From Sphingomonas sp. 32-66-10 (GTDB taxonomy: Bacteria > Pseudomonadota > Alphaproteobacteria > Sphingomonadales > Sphingomonadaceae), in contig NCEF01000026.1 of assembly GCA_002280565.1 (NCBI GenBank), forward strand, positions 1 through 38,134: DNA of 38,134 nucleotides, written 5' to 3'. A model generated the notes under the pieces. It was given only the letters and a program-made list of their open reading frames with translations. It was not told the origin of the DNA and made no database searches. Shown one piece after another: positions 1 through 7,022 of this stretch. Both the position numbers and the translations under genes were made by a program. Each line of letters starts with the position of its first letter. Within the stretch, counting starts at the first letter, position 1.

Positions 1-1
1 C

Positions 2-649
2 AAGGCACTGGCGCTGTACGAGGCGGCGTTTCCCGCCGGGCATCCGATTATTGCGACGAGCTGGAATAATCTGGCGTCCAACATCAATGCGCAGGGCCGT
101 GCAGCGGAGGCCGAGCCGCTGTATCGCAAGGCGCTGGTGCTTTACGAGGCGGCGCTCCCCGCAGGGCATCCGGATATTGCTACGGGTTGGGACAATCTGG
201 CGTTGAACATCGAGGCGCAGGGCCGCGCGGCGGAGACCGAGCCGCTCTTTCACAAGGCGCTGGCACTGCGCGAGGCGGCGCTTCCCGCCGGGCATCCGGA
301 CATTGCGACGAGCTGGAACAATCTGGCGGGGAACATGGCGGCGCAGGGCCGCGTGGTGGAGGCCGAGCCGCTCTATCGCAAGGCACTGGCGCTGCGCGAG
401 GCGGCGTTGGCGACCTTTCATCCGGGTCGTATCGATGGCTATTGGGCGCTCGCCGATAATCTGCAGCGCCGCGGCATTGCGCCCGCCGAGGTGCGGTGGC
501 GCTATCGTCAGGCGCAGGCGGGGGCGTTTGAGCGGATGGCCTCGTTCACCGGCTACACGCCTGCCGCGCAGGCTGAAGTGCGCAAATATCGCCCCATCTT
601 CACCGGACAGGTGCGCGCCGCGTGGGATCTGGCCGGCGGAGCGCGTTAG
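2..649 (+). CDS. TPR repeat protein (kinesin light chain type), 5' end missing
   Basis: The frame is open from the left edge to a TAG at 647-649, so only the C-terminal 215 codons are present. At least three consecutive 42-residue units can be read, each containing AGHP, a W-N-N-L-A-type core, AQGR, AEPL and KALALRE. This is the layout of kinesin-light-chain/NB-ARC-associated TPRs (TPR_10/TPR_12), which form paired helices for protein-protein contacts. The units repeat every 126 bp and are nearly identical in DNA. After about residue 140 the repeat decays into a non-repeat tail. Bacterial proteins with such repeats often carry an enzymatic, CHAT-peptidase or signalling domain upstream; that part lies outside the window, so the role is unknown. 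The stop is 4 bases from the stop of the convergent EVE gene. Confidence 0.85.
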   Translation, partial: KALALYEAAFPAGHPIIATSWNNLASNINAQGRAAEAEPLYRKALVLYEAALPAGHPDIATGWDNLALNIEAQGRAAETEPLFHKALALREAALPAGHPDIATSWNNLAGNMAAQGRVVEAEPLYRKALALREAALATFHPGRIDGYWALADNLQRRGIAPAEVRWRYRQAQAGAFERMASFTGYTPAAQAEVRKYRPIFTGQVRAAWDLAGGAR

Positions 650-653
650 GCGC

Positions 654-1055
654 TCACCCCCGCGCCATCTCCAGCACCACGTCCCATTCCGCCGCGCTGA
701 CCTTCGCCACCGACAGTCGCGAATATTTGACCAGTTCCATCTCGGCCAGCCGGGGTTCGGCCTTCACCTGCTTGAGCGTCACCGGCTTGGGCAGCGGTTC
801 GACCGGCTTCATTTCGACCGACACCCAATGCTTGCCCTCGCCATCGGGTTTGGCTTCGCGGCTCACTTCCATGATGCCGACGATCTCCAGCCCGATATTG
901 CTGTGATAGAAAAAGGCGCGGTCGCCGACCTGCATCGCGCGCAGATTGCCTGCCGCCGTGTGGTTGCGCACGCCGTCCCATTCGGTGCTGCCGTCGCGCA
1001 CCAGATCGTCCCAGCTGAACACATCGGGTTCGGATTTCATCAGCCACAGATTCAT
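654..1055 (-). CDS. EVE domain-containing protein
   Basis: This 133-residue protein begins MNLWLMKSEPDVFSWDDL and contains GVRNHTAAGNLRAMQVGDRAF, the hallmark start of the EVE (PUA-like) family, followed by a strand-rich body ending in WDVVLEMARG. EVE domains resemble YTH/PUA folds and are thought to bind modified bases in RNA or DNA; the cellular role of the stand-alone bacterial form is not settled. I chose the ATG at 1055 over an in-frame start 30 bases upstream because AAGGAG sits a normal distance before it and the family starts at this Met. It converges on the TPR gene. The full domain is present with no frameshift. Confidence 0.9.
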   Translation of the reverse strand: MNLWLMKSEPDVFSWDDLVRDGSTEWDGVRNHTAAGNLRAMQVGDRAFFYHSNIGLEIVGIMEVSREAKPDGEGKHWVSVEMKPVEPLPKPVTLKQVKAEPRLAEMELVKYSRLSVAKVSAAEWDVVLEMARG

Positions 1056-1218
1056 CAGGACACGCTCCTTGTTCGCCGCCTCCATCGCGTCACTTTATCT
1101 AAACCACAAGTGAATGCGCGATTCCGCGCCCGTTCAGGCCGACTCGCCCAAACAGGCATCCAGACGGACCTCAAAAGCGTTGAGACGTCGGACTGTGCAG
1201 ATGCACGAGGAGGAAGCC

Positions 1219-1587
1219 ATGAAGACGATGATCACCAAGGCGGTGCTCGGTCTCACCCTTGGCGCCACCGCGCTCACCGCGGCCGCGCCGGCAGAGGCCC
1301 AGCGCTATCGCCATCGCGACCGTGACAATACCGGCACCGCCATCGCCGCCGGCATTGCCGGGGTCGTGATCGGGGCGGCAATCGCCAGCTCGAGCCGCGA
1401 CCGTTATCATGACCGCCACTATCGCGGCTATGATCGCTATGACGGCTATTACCGCCAGCGCGGCTATTACCCCCGCGAGAGCTATTATTATCGCGATTAT
1501 GAGCGGCGCAATTGGCGCGGCTGCACCATTCGCCGCGTCTACGACCCGTATCTGGGGCATCGCGTGAAGGTGCGTTACTGCCGCTAA
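1219..1587 (+). CDS. Small secreted Tyr/Arg-rich protein with glycine-zipper segment
   Basis: The product has 122 residues. An N-terminal Sec signal peptide (residues 1 to about 28, Lys near the start, Ala/Leu core, cleavage after AEA) is followed by a His/Arg/Asp patch, a short glycine-zipper-like hydrophobic stretch (GTAIAAGIAGVVIGAAIASS, about 37-56), and a tail of repeated RYD, YYR and RGYY motifs. The C-terminus (NWRGCTIRRVYDPYLG... YCR) has two cysteines that could form a disulphide. The start at 1219 is supported by GAGGAGGAA at 1207-1215; an upstream in-frame extension would bury the signal peptide. Proteins of this type are common in sphingomonads and have no assigned function. A terminator follows. 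Export to the periplasm or outer membrane is inferred. Confidence 0.78.
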   Translation: MKTMITKAVLGLTLGATALTAAAPAEAQRYRHRDRDNTGTAIAAGIAGVVIGAAIASSSRDRYHDRHYRGYDRYDGYYRQRGYYPRESYYYRDYERRNWRGCTIRRVYDPYLGHRVKVRYCR

Positions 1588-1603
1588 GCGGCGCGATCAC
1601 AGG

Positions 1604-1639
1604 GCGGCGCGACACTCCGGTTTCGCGCCGCTTTTGTTT
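1604..1639 (+). terminator. Intrinsic terminator after the secreted Tyr/Arg-rich gene
   Basis: A 9-bp stem, GCGGCGCGA (1604-1612) with TCGCGCCGC (1623-1631), encloses a 10-base loop and is followed by TTTTGTTTG. It lies 17 bases after the stop at 1587. Confidence 0.75.
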
Positions 1640-1668
1640 GCGCGCATTTCAGGTTAGAGGCGCGCGCC

Positions 1669-1935
1669 ATGAGCGACACTCCTCCCGACCGGCTCTCGGT
1701 CAATCCAAAGAGCCCCTTTTTCGACCAGGCGCTGCTCCAGCGCGGTATCGGCATCCGCTTCAAGGGCGTCGAGCGCCGCGATGTCGAGGAATATTGCGTC
1801 TCGGAAAACTGGATCCGCGTGCAGGTCGGCAAGACCATGGACCGCAAGGGCAATCCCCTAACGATCAAGCTGTCCGGCCCGGTCGAGGCATGGTTCGAGA
1901 GTACGCCCGAGGGCGAAGGCGAAGGCGAGGCCTGA
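1669..1935 (+). CDS. DUF3297 family protein
   Basis: A compact 88-residue acidic protein with the pattern PPDRLSVNPKSPFFD, GIGIRFKGVERRDVEEYCVSE and NWIRVQVGKTMDRKGNPLTIKLSGPVEAW, which I recognise as DUF3297, a family common in Proteobacteria. Function is not established. The length is normal and the tail is Glu/Gly-rich. AGAGG precedes the ATG. It is a single gene: a terminator lies upstream and a palindromic repeat begins 10 bases after its stop. Confidence 0.85.
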   Translation: MSDTPPDRLSVNPKSPFFDQALLQRGIGIRFKGVERRDVEEYCVSENWIRVQVGKTMDRKGNPLTIKLSGPVEAWFESTPEGEGEGEA

Positions 1936-1944
1936 GGCAATCAA

Positions 1945-2052
1945 GCCCCTCCCCTTCAGGGGAGGGGTTGGGGGTGGGGCAGTGAAGTCTCACCGAGACC
2001 GCTCGCCAAGAGGATAGGCCCCACCCCAACCCCTCCCCTGAAGGGGAGGGGC
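1945..2052. repeat. Composite G-rich inverted repeat, copy 1
   Basis: A 36-base arm (1945-1980) and a 35-base arm (2018-2052) are reverse complements apart from one missing base. Each arm is itself a hairpin (CCCCTCCCC, loop TTCA, GGGGAGGGG). Each also holds four G runs; on the + strand these lie at 1959-1979. The spacer holds GTCTC-ACC-GAGAC, a third small palindrome. A second copy with the same spacer core lies at 13392-13500. It sits between DUF3297 and the 3' end of the broken PEP mutase gene, so it could also act as a bidirectional terminator. This is a REP/MITE-like intergenic element. Confidence 0.9.
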
Positions 2053-2061
2053 ATAAATGGT

Positions 2062-2693
2062 CTAACCCAGCACCTCCCCCGCCGCGTCCTCCACCGCTCG
2101 CATCGCCGCGCGGAACGGGAAGGGGCCATGGCTGATCCGCGCCACACCGGCCGCAGCCACCGCCGCCGCATCCGGCGCGCCCGGGAACGCCATGAAATTC
2201 ACTGGCAGCGGCGATTCGCGGCATACTCCGCCGCTGCCTGCAGGAAGATGTCGGTGCGCGCGTTGATGAAAAACTCCGGCCCGGTCACGGCGCGGATCGC
2301 GGCGATGCGCGCGGCCTGAACCTGCGGCGCATGCATCCCCGTGCCGCCGATCACCTGATCCTCGAAATTGCACCCGATCGCCCCGGTCGCTGCGAGCAGC
2401 GCGACGTTCGATGCCACCGCATCGGGCGCGACCGCATATCCGCCCTCGAAATCGATCGATACTGGCAGGTCGACCGCTCCGACGATCCGCCGCGCATTGC
2501 CCAGCGCCAGATCGAGCGGCAGCGCCTCGGCATCCGTAAACCCGTTCGCCGCTGCCACCGACGCACTACCCGTGGCGATTGCCTTCGCTCCGGCAGCGGC
2601 AACTGCCCTGGCCGATCCGGCGTCCCACACATTCACCAGCACCAGCGGCACCCCCGGCACGTGTAGCGCTGCGAATTCCTCGAATCGGCTCAT
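2062..2693 (-). pseudogene. Isocitrate lyase/PEP mutase family gene, internally deleted and frameshifted
   Basis: From the ATG at 2693 the frame encodes a typical PEP mutase/isocitrate lyase-family N-terminal half: LVLVNVWDAGSARAV, ATGSASVAAANG, VSIDFEGGYA, GAIGCNFEDQ and FFINARTDIFL. It runs into a stop at about 2199. The family's C-terminal part (SPLPVNFMAFPGAPDAAAV..., ARISHGPFPFRAAM) continues in another frame to a TAG at 2062. The stretch normally found between (roughly 35 residues, ending in a GADGxFVPGL-type segment) is missing, with the junction near 2237-2248. This looks like a deletion whose length is not a multiple of three. Family members act on C-C or C-P bonds of oxo-acids (for example 2-methylisocitrate or oxaloacetate). 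The product as read lacks the end of the TIM barrel and should be inactive, unless the deletion is a sequencing error. Confidence 0.8.
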
Positions 2694-2767
2694 GAACCCT
2701 CTCTCCCGTTCCCGCCACGATAGGGCGAGAACGAAAGAGGAACAATCCGATTTTTGCGATCAAACGG

Positions 2768-3568
2768 TCAGTGAAAGAACCGCGCTACCACGTTGCGATA
2801 GCTGCGGCTCACCTTCACCTGCGACCCCGAATCGAGCACCAGGAAACACTCGCCATTGGTGTGCGGCTTGACCTGCTTGACCTGATCGAGGTTTACGATG
2901 GTCGAGCGGTGGACACGCTGGAAGCGGCGCGGGTCGAGCCGCTTTTCCAGATCCTTCATCGTCTCGCGCAGCACCAGCGTATTGTCCGCGGTCTTGATGC
3001 ACATATAATCGCCGGCGGCTTCCACCACCTCGATCGTATCGACATCGACGCGGAAAATCTGCCCGCGATCCTTGATGTTGATCAGCTTCTCATAGCGGTT
3101 CGACGAGACATCGCCCTCGCTCGCGGCCAGCTCTTCGGCTGCCTCGGGTGCGACTTCGGCCAGCACTTCCTTGAGCTTCTCGACCTCTTCGACGCCGCGC
3201 TTTTCGGTCAGGCGCTGGCGCACGCGCTCCAGCGTGTCGGCCAGGCGCCCTTCGTCGACGGGCTTCATCAGATAATCCATCGCATTCGCCTCGAACGCGC
3301 GGATCGCATGGTCGCTATAGGCGGTGACGAACACGAACAGCGGCGGTTCGATTTCCATCAGCCCCTGCACGACCGAAAATCCGTCGAATCCGGGCATCTG
3401 GATGTCGAGGAAGACCAGGTCGGGCTTGTGCGTCTTGATCGACCGGATGGCCTCACGGCCATTCTGGCATTTGTCGATGATCTCGACATCGTCATGCGCC
3501 TGCAGTCGCAATTCCAGGCCCTGGATGGCCAGGGGTTCGTCATCGACCAGGATGGTGCGGATCGTCAT
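2768..3568 (-). CDS. LytTR-family response regulator
   Basis: The 266-residue protein has an N-terminal receiver domain (about 4-115) with the acidic pair D9/D10-E11, phospho-acceptor D55 in VFLDIQMPG, T82 and K102. A charged linker rich in Glu/Ala (about 120-155) leads to a C-terminal LytTR DNA-binding domain (about 165-266) with IEAAGDYM-type, MKDLEKRLDPRRFQRVHRSTIVN and SRSYR motifs. It is the AlgR/LytR type: phosphorylation by the partner kinase should promote binding to direct-repeat promoters. The kinase gene lies 100 bases upstream in the same direction, so the two are probably co-transcribed. Its targets cannot be read from this window. Confidence 0.93.
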   Translation of the reverse strand: MTIRTILVDDEPLAIQGLELRLQAHDDVEIIDKCQNGREAIRSIKTHKPDLVFLDIQMPGFDGFSVVQGLMEIEPPLFVFVTAYSDHAIRAFEANAMDYLMKPVDEGRLADTLERVRQRLTEKRGVEEVEKLKEVLAEVAPEAAEELAASEGDVSSNRYEKLINIKDRGQIFRVDVDTIEVVEAAGDYMCIKTADNTLVLRETMKDLEKRLDPRRFQRVHRSTIVNLDQVKQVKPHTNGECFLVLDSGSQVKVSRSYRNVVARFFH

Positions 3569-3668
3569 ATCTCTCTCTACTCAAAAACGCGTCGTCCCGA
3601 TGCCCCCGGTCCGACGCCCACAACCCCTGCCTTTAAACTCCCAACCAATGGTTACGGTCCGGTTCCGG

Positions 3669-4766
3669 TCAAGCTGCTTCCTTGGCTTGCTCCTCGAACT
3701 GGAACGGAATTTCGATCTCAACGCGGAAACCGCCTCCCGGGTCCGAATGCGTCGAAAAGCGGTGCTCCGCGCCGAATGCCTGCGCCAGTCGTTCACGGAT
3801 ATTGGTAAGCCCAACCCCGGTTGAAAGGCTTGGCCGGTTCTTGCTCTCGATCAATCCCGGACCGGTGTCCGATACGGTGATCTGCACCCGTTCGCCGTTG
3901 AGCCGAGCGGACACGCGGATTTCGGCACCCTCTTCCTGCGGCGTCACGGCATATTTGATCGCATTCTCCACCAGCGGCTGGAGCAGCAACGAGGGCAGGC
4001 GTGCCTTGGCGGTGCGCGGGTCGATATCGAACTCGGGCTTCAGCCGGGCATCGAACCGCATCTTCTCGATTTCGAGATACAGCTTCAGCGTCTCCACCTC
4101 CTGCGCCAGCGTGACATGCGCGGTCGGCTCGTTGGCCAGCGTGTAGCGCAGGAAATTGGCGAGCCGCGCCAGCATCGCATTGGCCCGGTCGGTCTGCTTC
4201 AGCAGCACCAATGTCGAAATCGAATTGAGCGTATTGAACAGGAAATGCGGGTTCAGCTGATAGCGCAGCATTGCCAGCTGCGCCGAGCTCGCCTGGCTTT
4301 CCAGAACCTGCATGCGGTCGATCTGATCCTCGACGATCAGATAGAAGTTGATCCCGAAATACAGCGCCGACCACCCCGCCAGCACGGTGAAGGTCAGGAA
4401 CAGGCTGCCCAGGATCAGCGGCAGCTCGATCCCGGGATCGCCGCGCATCACCGATACGGTAAAGGCATTGAGCACGGCATAGACCAAGGTTGCCGCCGCC
4501 AGCGTCGCGATCGACGCGAGGATGCCGGTGATGCGCGGAAGCCGCCGATAATAGCCATACAGCGCCGACAACAGCAGCGTCAGGCAATATCCCACGATCG
4601 CCTCGATCGTGACGCGGATCAGATCCTCGAAGCTGAAGGTGCGGTTCGAGAAGTTCGAAACCGCGCGTAGCAGCAGATAGCCGCCCCAGCCCGCGCCCTG
4701 CAGCATCCAGAAGGCGCGGCTCTTCTGTTCGAAAAACGGGCGGGAGAAGATGGTCGGCTTGGTCAT
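3669..4766 (-). CDS. LytS-like sensor histidine kinase (His_kinase/HATPase_c)
   Basis: As started here the protein has 365 residues. Four hydrophobic segments (about 19-35, 48-72, 80-102 and 116-144) form a membrane sensor without a large periplasmic loop. A short coiled helix leads to the PF06580 phospho-acceptor motif LNPHFLFNTLNS (H174). The ATPase follows, with LLLQPLVENAIKYA (N268), DTGPGL (D300) and GVGLTNIRERL. I chose the ATG at 4766; a GTG at 4832 would add 22 residues but has no good ribosome site. It pairs with the LytTR regulator just downstream. It is divergent from osmC, with the EcfG promoter in the shared intergenic region facing osmC. The signal sensed is unknown. Confidence 0.92.
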   Translation of the reverse strand: MTKPTIFSRPFFEQKSRAFWMLQGAGWGGYLLLRAVSNFSNRTFSFEDLIRVTIEAIVGYCLTLLLSALYGYYRRLPRITGILASIATLAAATLVYAVLNAFTVSVMRGDPGIELPLILGSLFLTFTVLAGWSALYFGINFYLIVEDQIDRMQVLESQASSAQLAMLRYQLNPHFLFNTLNSISTLVLLKQTDRANAMLARLANFLRYTLANEPTAHVTLAQEVETLKLYLEIEKMRFDARLKPEFDIDPRTAKARLPSLLLQPLVENAIKYAVTPQEEGAEIRVSARLNGERVQITVSDTGPGLIESKNRPSLSTGVGLTNIRERLAQAFGAEHRFSTHSDPGGGFRVEIEIPFQFEEQAKEAA

Positions 4767-4816
4767 TGCGTTGGCGGCTTCTCTACATCGCAGCTCGACC
4801 GGTGGGAAGAATATGC

Positions 4817-4841
4817 GGAACGTGACCGTCACGATATCGTT
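4817..4841 (+). promoter_or_regulatory. EcfG-type general stress promoter of osmC
   Basis: GGAAC at 4817-4821 and CGTT at 4838-4841 are separated by 16 bases. This matches the alphaproteobacterial EcfG consensus GGAAC-N16/17-CGTT exactly. Transcription would start near 4850, giving a leader of about 58 bases before osmC. Confidence 0.75.
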
Positions 4842-4907
4842 GCACCAGAGGCTATATTGGACGCCGCACCCCGTGTCGGGGACGCCCCATGATCAGGAGA
4901 CATGCCG

Positions 4908-5333
4908 ATGACCACCCGCACCGCCACCGCCCGCTATTCCGGTTTCGGCAAGGAAGGGAAGGGCGCGATTACCACCCAGTCCGGCGTGCTGACCGACCAG
5001 TTTTACGGCTTCAACACGCGGTTCGAGGATGAGCCGGGCACCAATCCCGAAGAGCTGATCGCCGCCGCCCATGCCGGCTGCTTCACCATGGCATTGAGCT
5101 TCGCGCTGGCCAAGGCGGGCTTCAGCGAAGGCACGCTGGAGACCAAGGCGGCGGTCAAGCTGGAGCAGAAGGACGGCGGCTTCACCATCACCCGCTCCGA
5201 CCTGACGCTGGAAGCCAGCGTCCCGGGCATCGACCCCGACCAGTTCGCCGACCTCGCCGACGAAGCGAAAAAGAACTGCCCGGTGTCCAAGCTGATGAAC
5301 GCCGAAGTGTCGCTGGCGCACAAGCTGAATTGA
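4908..5333 (+). CDS. osmC: OsmC-family peroxiredoxin
   Basis: The 141-residue protein has the OsmC layout: an N-terminal beta region with TNPEELIAAAHAGCFTMALS carrying the first catalytic Cys (C58), and NCPVSKLM carrying the second (C124). OsmC reduces organic hydroperoxides through this Cys pair in the cytoplasm. I preferred the ATG at 4908 to one at 4902 because AGGAGA at 4895-4900 lies 7 bases before 4908 but almost touches 4902. An EcfG promoter sits upstream, fitting osmotic/oxidative stress induction. It is convergent with gpmA across a palindromic repeat. The Ohr subfamily is the closest alternative, but the LIAAAHAGC context is OsmC-like. Confidence 0.92.
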   Translation: MTTRTATARYSGFGKEGKGAITTQSGVLTDQFYGFNTRFEDEPGTNPEELIAAAHAGCFTMALSFALAKAGFSEGTLETKAAVKLEQKDGGFTITRSDLTLEASVPGIDPDQFADLADEAKKNCPVSKLMNAEVSLAHKLN

Positions 5334-5341
5334 TTCACCAT

Positions 5342-5448
5342 CGTCACCCCGGACTTGTTCCGGGGTCCACCGTGACGCAAGCGCGGCGCTAGAGCCTCTC
5401 GCTTCACGCACACCGCGCAGTGGACCCCGGCACAAGGCCAGGGTGACG
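5342..5448. repeat. Long inverted repeat between osmC and gpmA
   Basis: Arms of 29 bases, 5342-5370 (starts CGTCACCCCGGAC) and 5420-5448 (ends GGGTGACG), pair at 26 of 29 positions around a 49-base spacer. A T-rich run follows at 5451-5460. It lies between two convergent genes and could end transcription from both. The sequence style resembles a dispersed sphingomonad intergenic repeat; the family assignment is from memory, not from a search. Confidence 0.8.
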
Positions 5449-5459
5449 CGTTTTTCGTT

Positions 5460-6146
5460 TCACCGCTCGTTCAAATAATAGCGATCCGTGGCGGTCAGAT
5501 CATCCGCCAGCTCATACACGATCGGCTGCCCCGTCGGGATCTCAAGGCTCGCAATATCCGCGTCTGAAATCCCCGACAGATGCTTGACCAGTGCACGCAG
5601 CGAATTGCCGTGCGCCGCGATCAGCACGCGCTTGCCGGCGCGCAGGTCGGGCGCGATCCGCTCGTCCCAATAGGGCAGCACGCGCGCGATCGTGTCCTTC
5701 AGGCTCTCGGTCTGCGGGATCGGAATGCCCTTGTAGCGCAGGTCCTTGGCGAGATCCCACGGCGACCCTTCCTCGGGCAGCGGCGGCGGGATGTCGAAGC
5801 TGCGGCGCCAGATCTTGACCTGATCGTCGCCATGCTTCGCTGCGGTCTCCGCCTTGTCGAGCCCGGTCAGCCCGCCATAATGCCGCTCGTTGAGCTTCCA
5901 GCTTTTCTCGGTCGGTAGCCACAGCCGGCCCATTGCCTCCAGCGCCAGGTTGAGCGTCTTGATCGCCCGGCTCTGAAAGCTGGTATAGGTCATGTCGAAG
6001 TCGAGACCCTTTTCGCGCATCAGCTCGCCCGCGGCCCATGCCTCTTTCACGCCCTGCTCGGTCAGGTCGACGTCCCACCATCCGGTGAAGCGGTTTTCCA
6101 GATTCCAGGACGACTGGCCGTGGCGGATCAGGACGAGCGTGGGCAT
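5460..6146 (-). CDS. gpmA: 2,3-bisphosphoglycerate-dependent phosphoglycerate mutase
   Basis: This 228-residue enzyme interconverts 3- and 2-phosphoglycerate in glycolysis/gluconeogenesis. The phosphohistidine motif [10 protein letters not shown] gives H9. R8, the LNERHYG segment (E87) and [10 protein letters not shown] (H179) complete the active site. The length and C-terminal tail (YELADDL... YYLNER) are normal for the cofactor-dependent family. GGAGG lies just before the ATG. It is a single gene, divergent from the dienelactone hydrolase and convergent with osmC. Confidence 0.96.
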   Translation of the reverse strand: MPTLVLIRHGQSSWNLENRFTGWWDVDLTEQGVKEAWAAGELMREKGLDFDMTYTSFQSRAIKTLNLALEAMGRLWLPTEKSWKLNERHYGGLTGLDKAETAAKHGDDQVKIWRRSFDIPPPLPEEGSPWDLAKDLRYKGIPIPQTESLKDTIARVLPYWDERIAPDLRAGKRVLIAAHGNSLRALVKHLSGISDADIASLEIPTGQPIVYELADDLTATDRYYLNER

Positions 6147-6259
6147 GGGACCTCCGTGTAGTTTCGCACGCCCCTTACCGTTCAGGCCGAGCTTGTCGAA
6201 GCCCTGTTCTTCTTCCTAGGTGCAAAGCGACCTTTCATCGGGGCGAACGGAGGTGAGAC

Positions 6260-6982
6260 ATGATCCAGAGACAGACCATCATCTATGACGGTCCCGGCGG
6301 CCCGTTCGAGGGCGTCGCCGTCGCCGACGCCGATTGGGCCGATCCGCGCCCCGGTGTGCTGATCGTCCCCAATGTGCTGGGCGAAAAGGAACAGGACCGC
6401 GTCACCGCCGAACGGATCGCCGCACTCGGCTATGTCGGCCTCGTCGCCGACGTCTATGGCCAGGGCAAGCGCACCACCCGCGAATCACCCGACCCGGCGA
6501 TGTACATGAACGCGCTCAACGCCGATCGCCCGCTGCTGCGCGATCGCCTGTTCGCCAGCCTTGCCGCGCTCCACGCGCTGCCCGAGGTCGATGCAACCCG
6601 CACCGCCGCCATCGGCTATTGCTTCGGCGGCAAGTCGGTCATCGACCTAGCGAGGGCAGGGGGCGACGTGCGCGGAATCGTCGCCTTCCACGGCATCTTC
6701 GACGCGCCCGGCTATGATTACCCGACCCCGATCAAGCCAAAGCTGCTAATCTGCCACGGCTGGGACGACCCGCTCGCCCCGCCCGAAGCGGTAACCGCGC
6801 TCGCCGCCGAGCTGACCGGAGCCGGGGCGGACTGGCAAATCCACGGCTATGGCGGGGCAGGGCATGGCTTCACCGACTCGAGCCAGAAAGGCTCAACCCG
6901 CCCCGGCTTCGGGCACAACGCCAACGCCGACCGGCGGAGCTGGGCCGCGATGACGGCGTTTTTGGCGGAGGTGTTCGCCTAA
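6260..6982 (+). CDS. Dienelactone hydrolase family protein
   Basis: A 240-residue alpha/beta hydrolase. The nucleophile elbow is GYCFGG, giving Cys (C121) rather than Ser, the signature of dienelactone hydrolases. The acid is D169/D170 in CHGWDDPLAPP and the base is H202 in GGAGHGF. Family members hydrolyse lactones or esters, classically 4-carboxymethylenebut-2-en-4-olide in chlorocatechol breakdown. No other aromatic-degradation gene is nearby, so the natural substrate is unclear and a general esterase role is likely. GGAGGTGAG precedes the ATG. A palindromic terminator follows 3 bases after the stop. Confidence 0.9.
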   Translation: MIQRQTIIYDGPGGPFEGVAVADADWADPRPGVLIVPNVLGEKEQDRVTAERIAALGYVGLVADVYGQGKRTTRESPDPAMYMNALNADRPLLRDRLFASLAALHALPEVDATRTAAIGYCFGGKSVIDLARAGGDVRGIVAFHGIFDAPGYDYPTPIKPKLLICHGWDDPLAPPEAVTALAAELTGAGADWQIHGYGGAGHGFTDSSQKGSTRPGFGHNANADRRSWAAMTAFLAEVFA

Positions 6983-6985
6983 TCA

Positions 6986-7014
6986 ATTCCTCCTCTGCAG
7001 AGCAGGGGAGGAAT
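6986..7014. terminator. Bidirectional terminator-like palindrome
   Basis: ATTCCTCCTCTGC (6986-6998) pairs with GCAGGGGAGGAAT (7002-7014), with one G-U wobble. It fills the gap between the convergent dienelactone hydrolase and Lys/Ala/Pro-tail genes. No long T run follows on either strand, so termination is inferred from position and symmetry. Confidence 0.6.
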
Positions 7015-7022
7015 CTGAGCCT

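Noticed and set aside
6171-6205. Dispersed repeat resembling a sphingomonad intergenic element (TTCAGGCCGAGCTTGTCGAAG)
   Set aside because: Only a single half without an inverted partner was seen, and recognition is from memory, so it is not listed as a feature.
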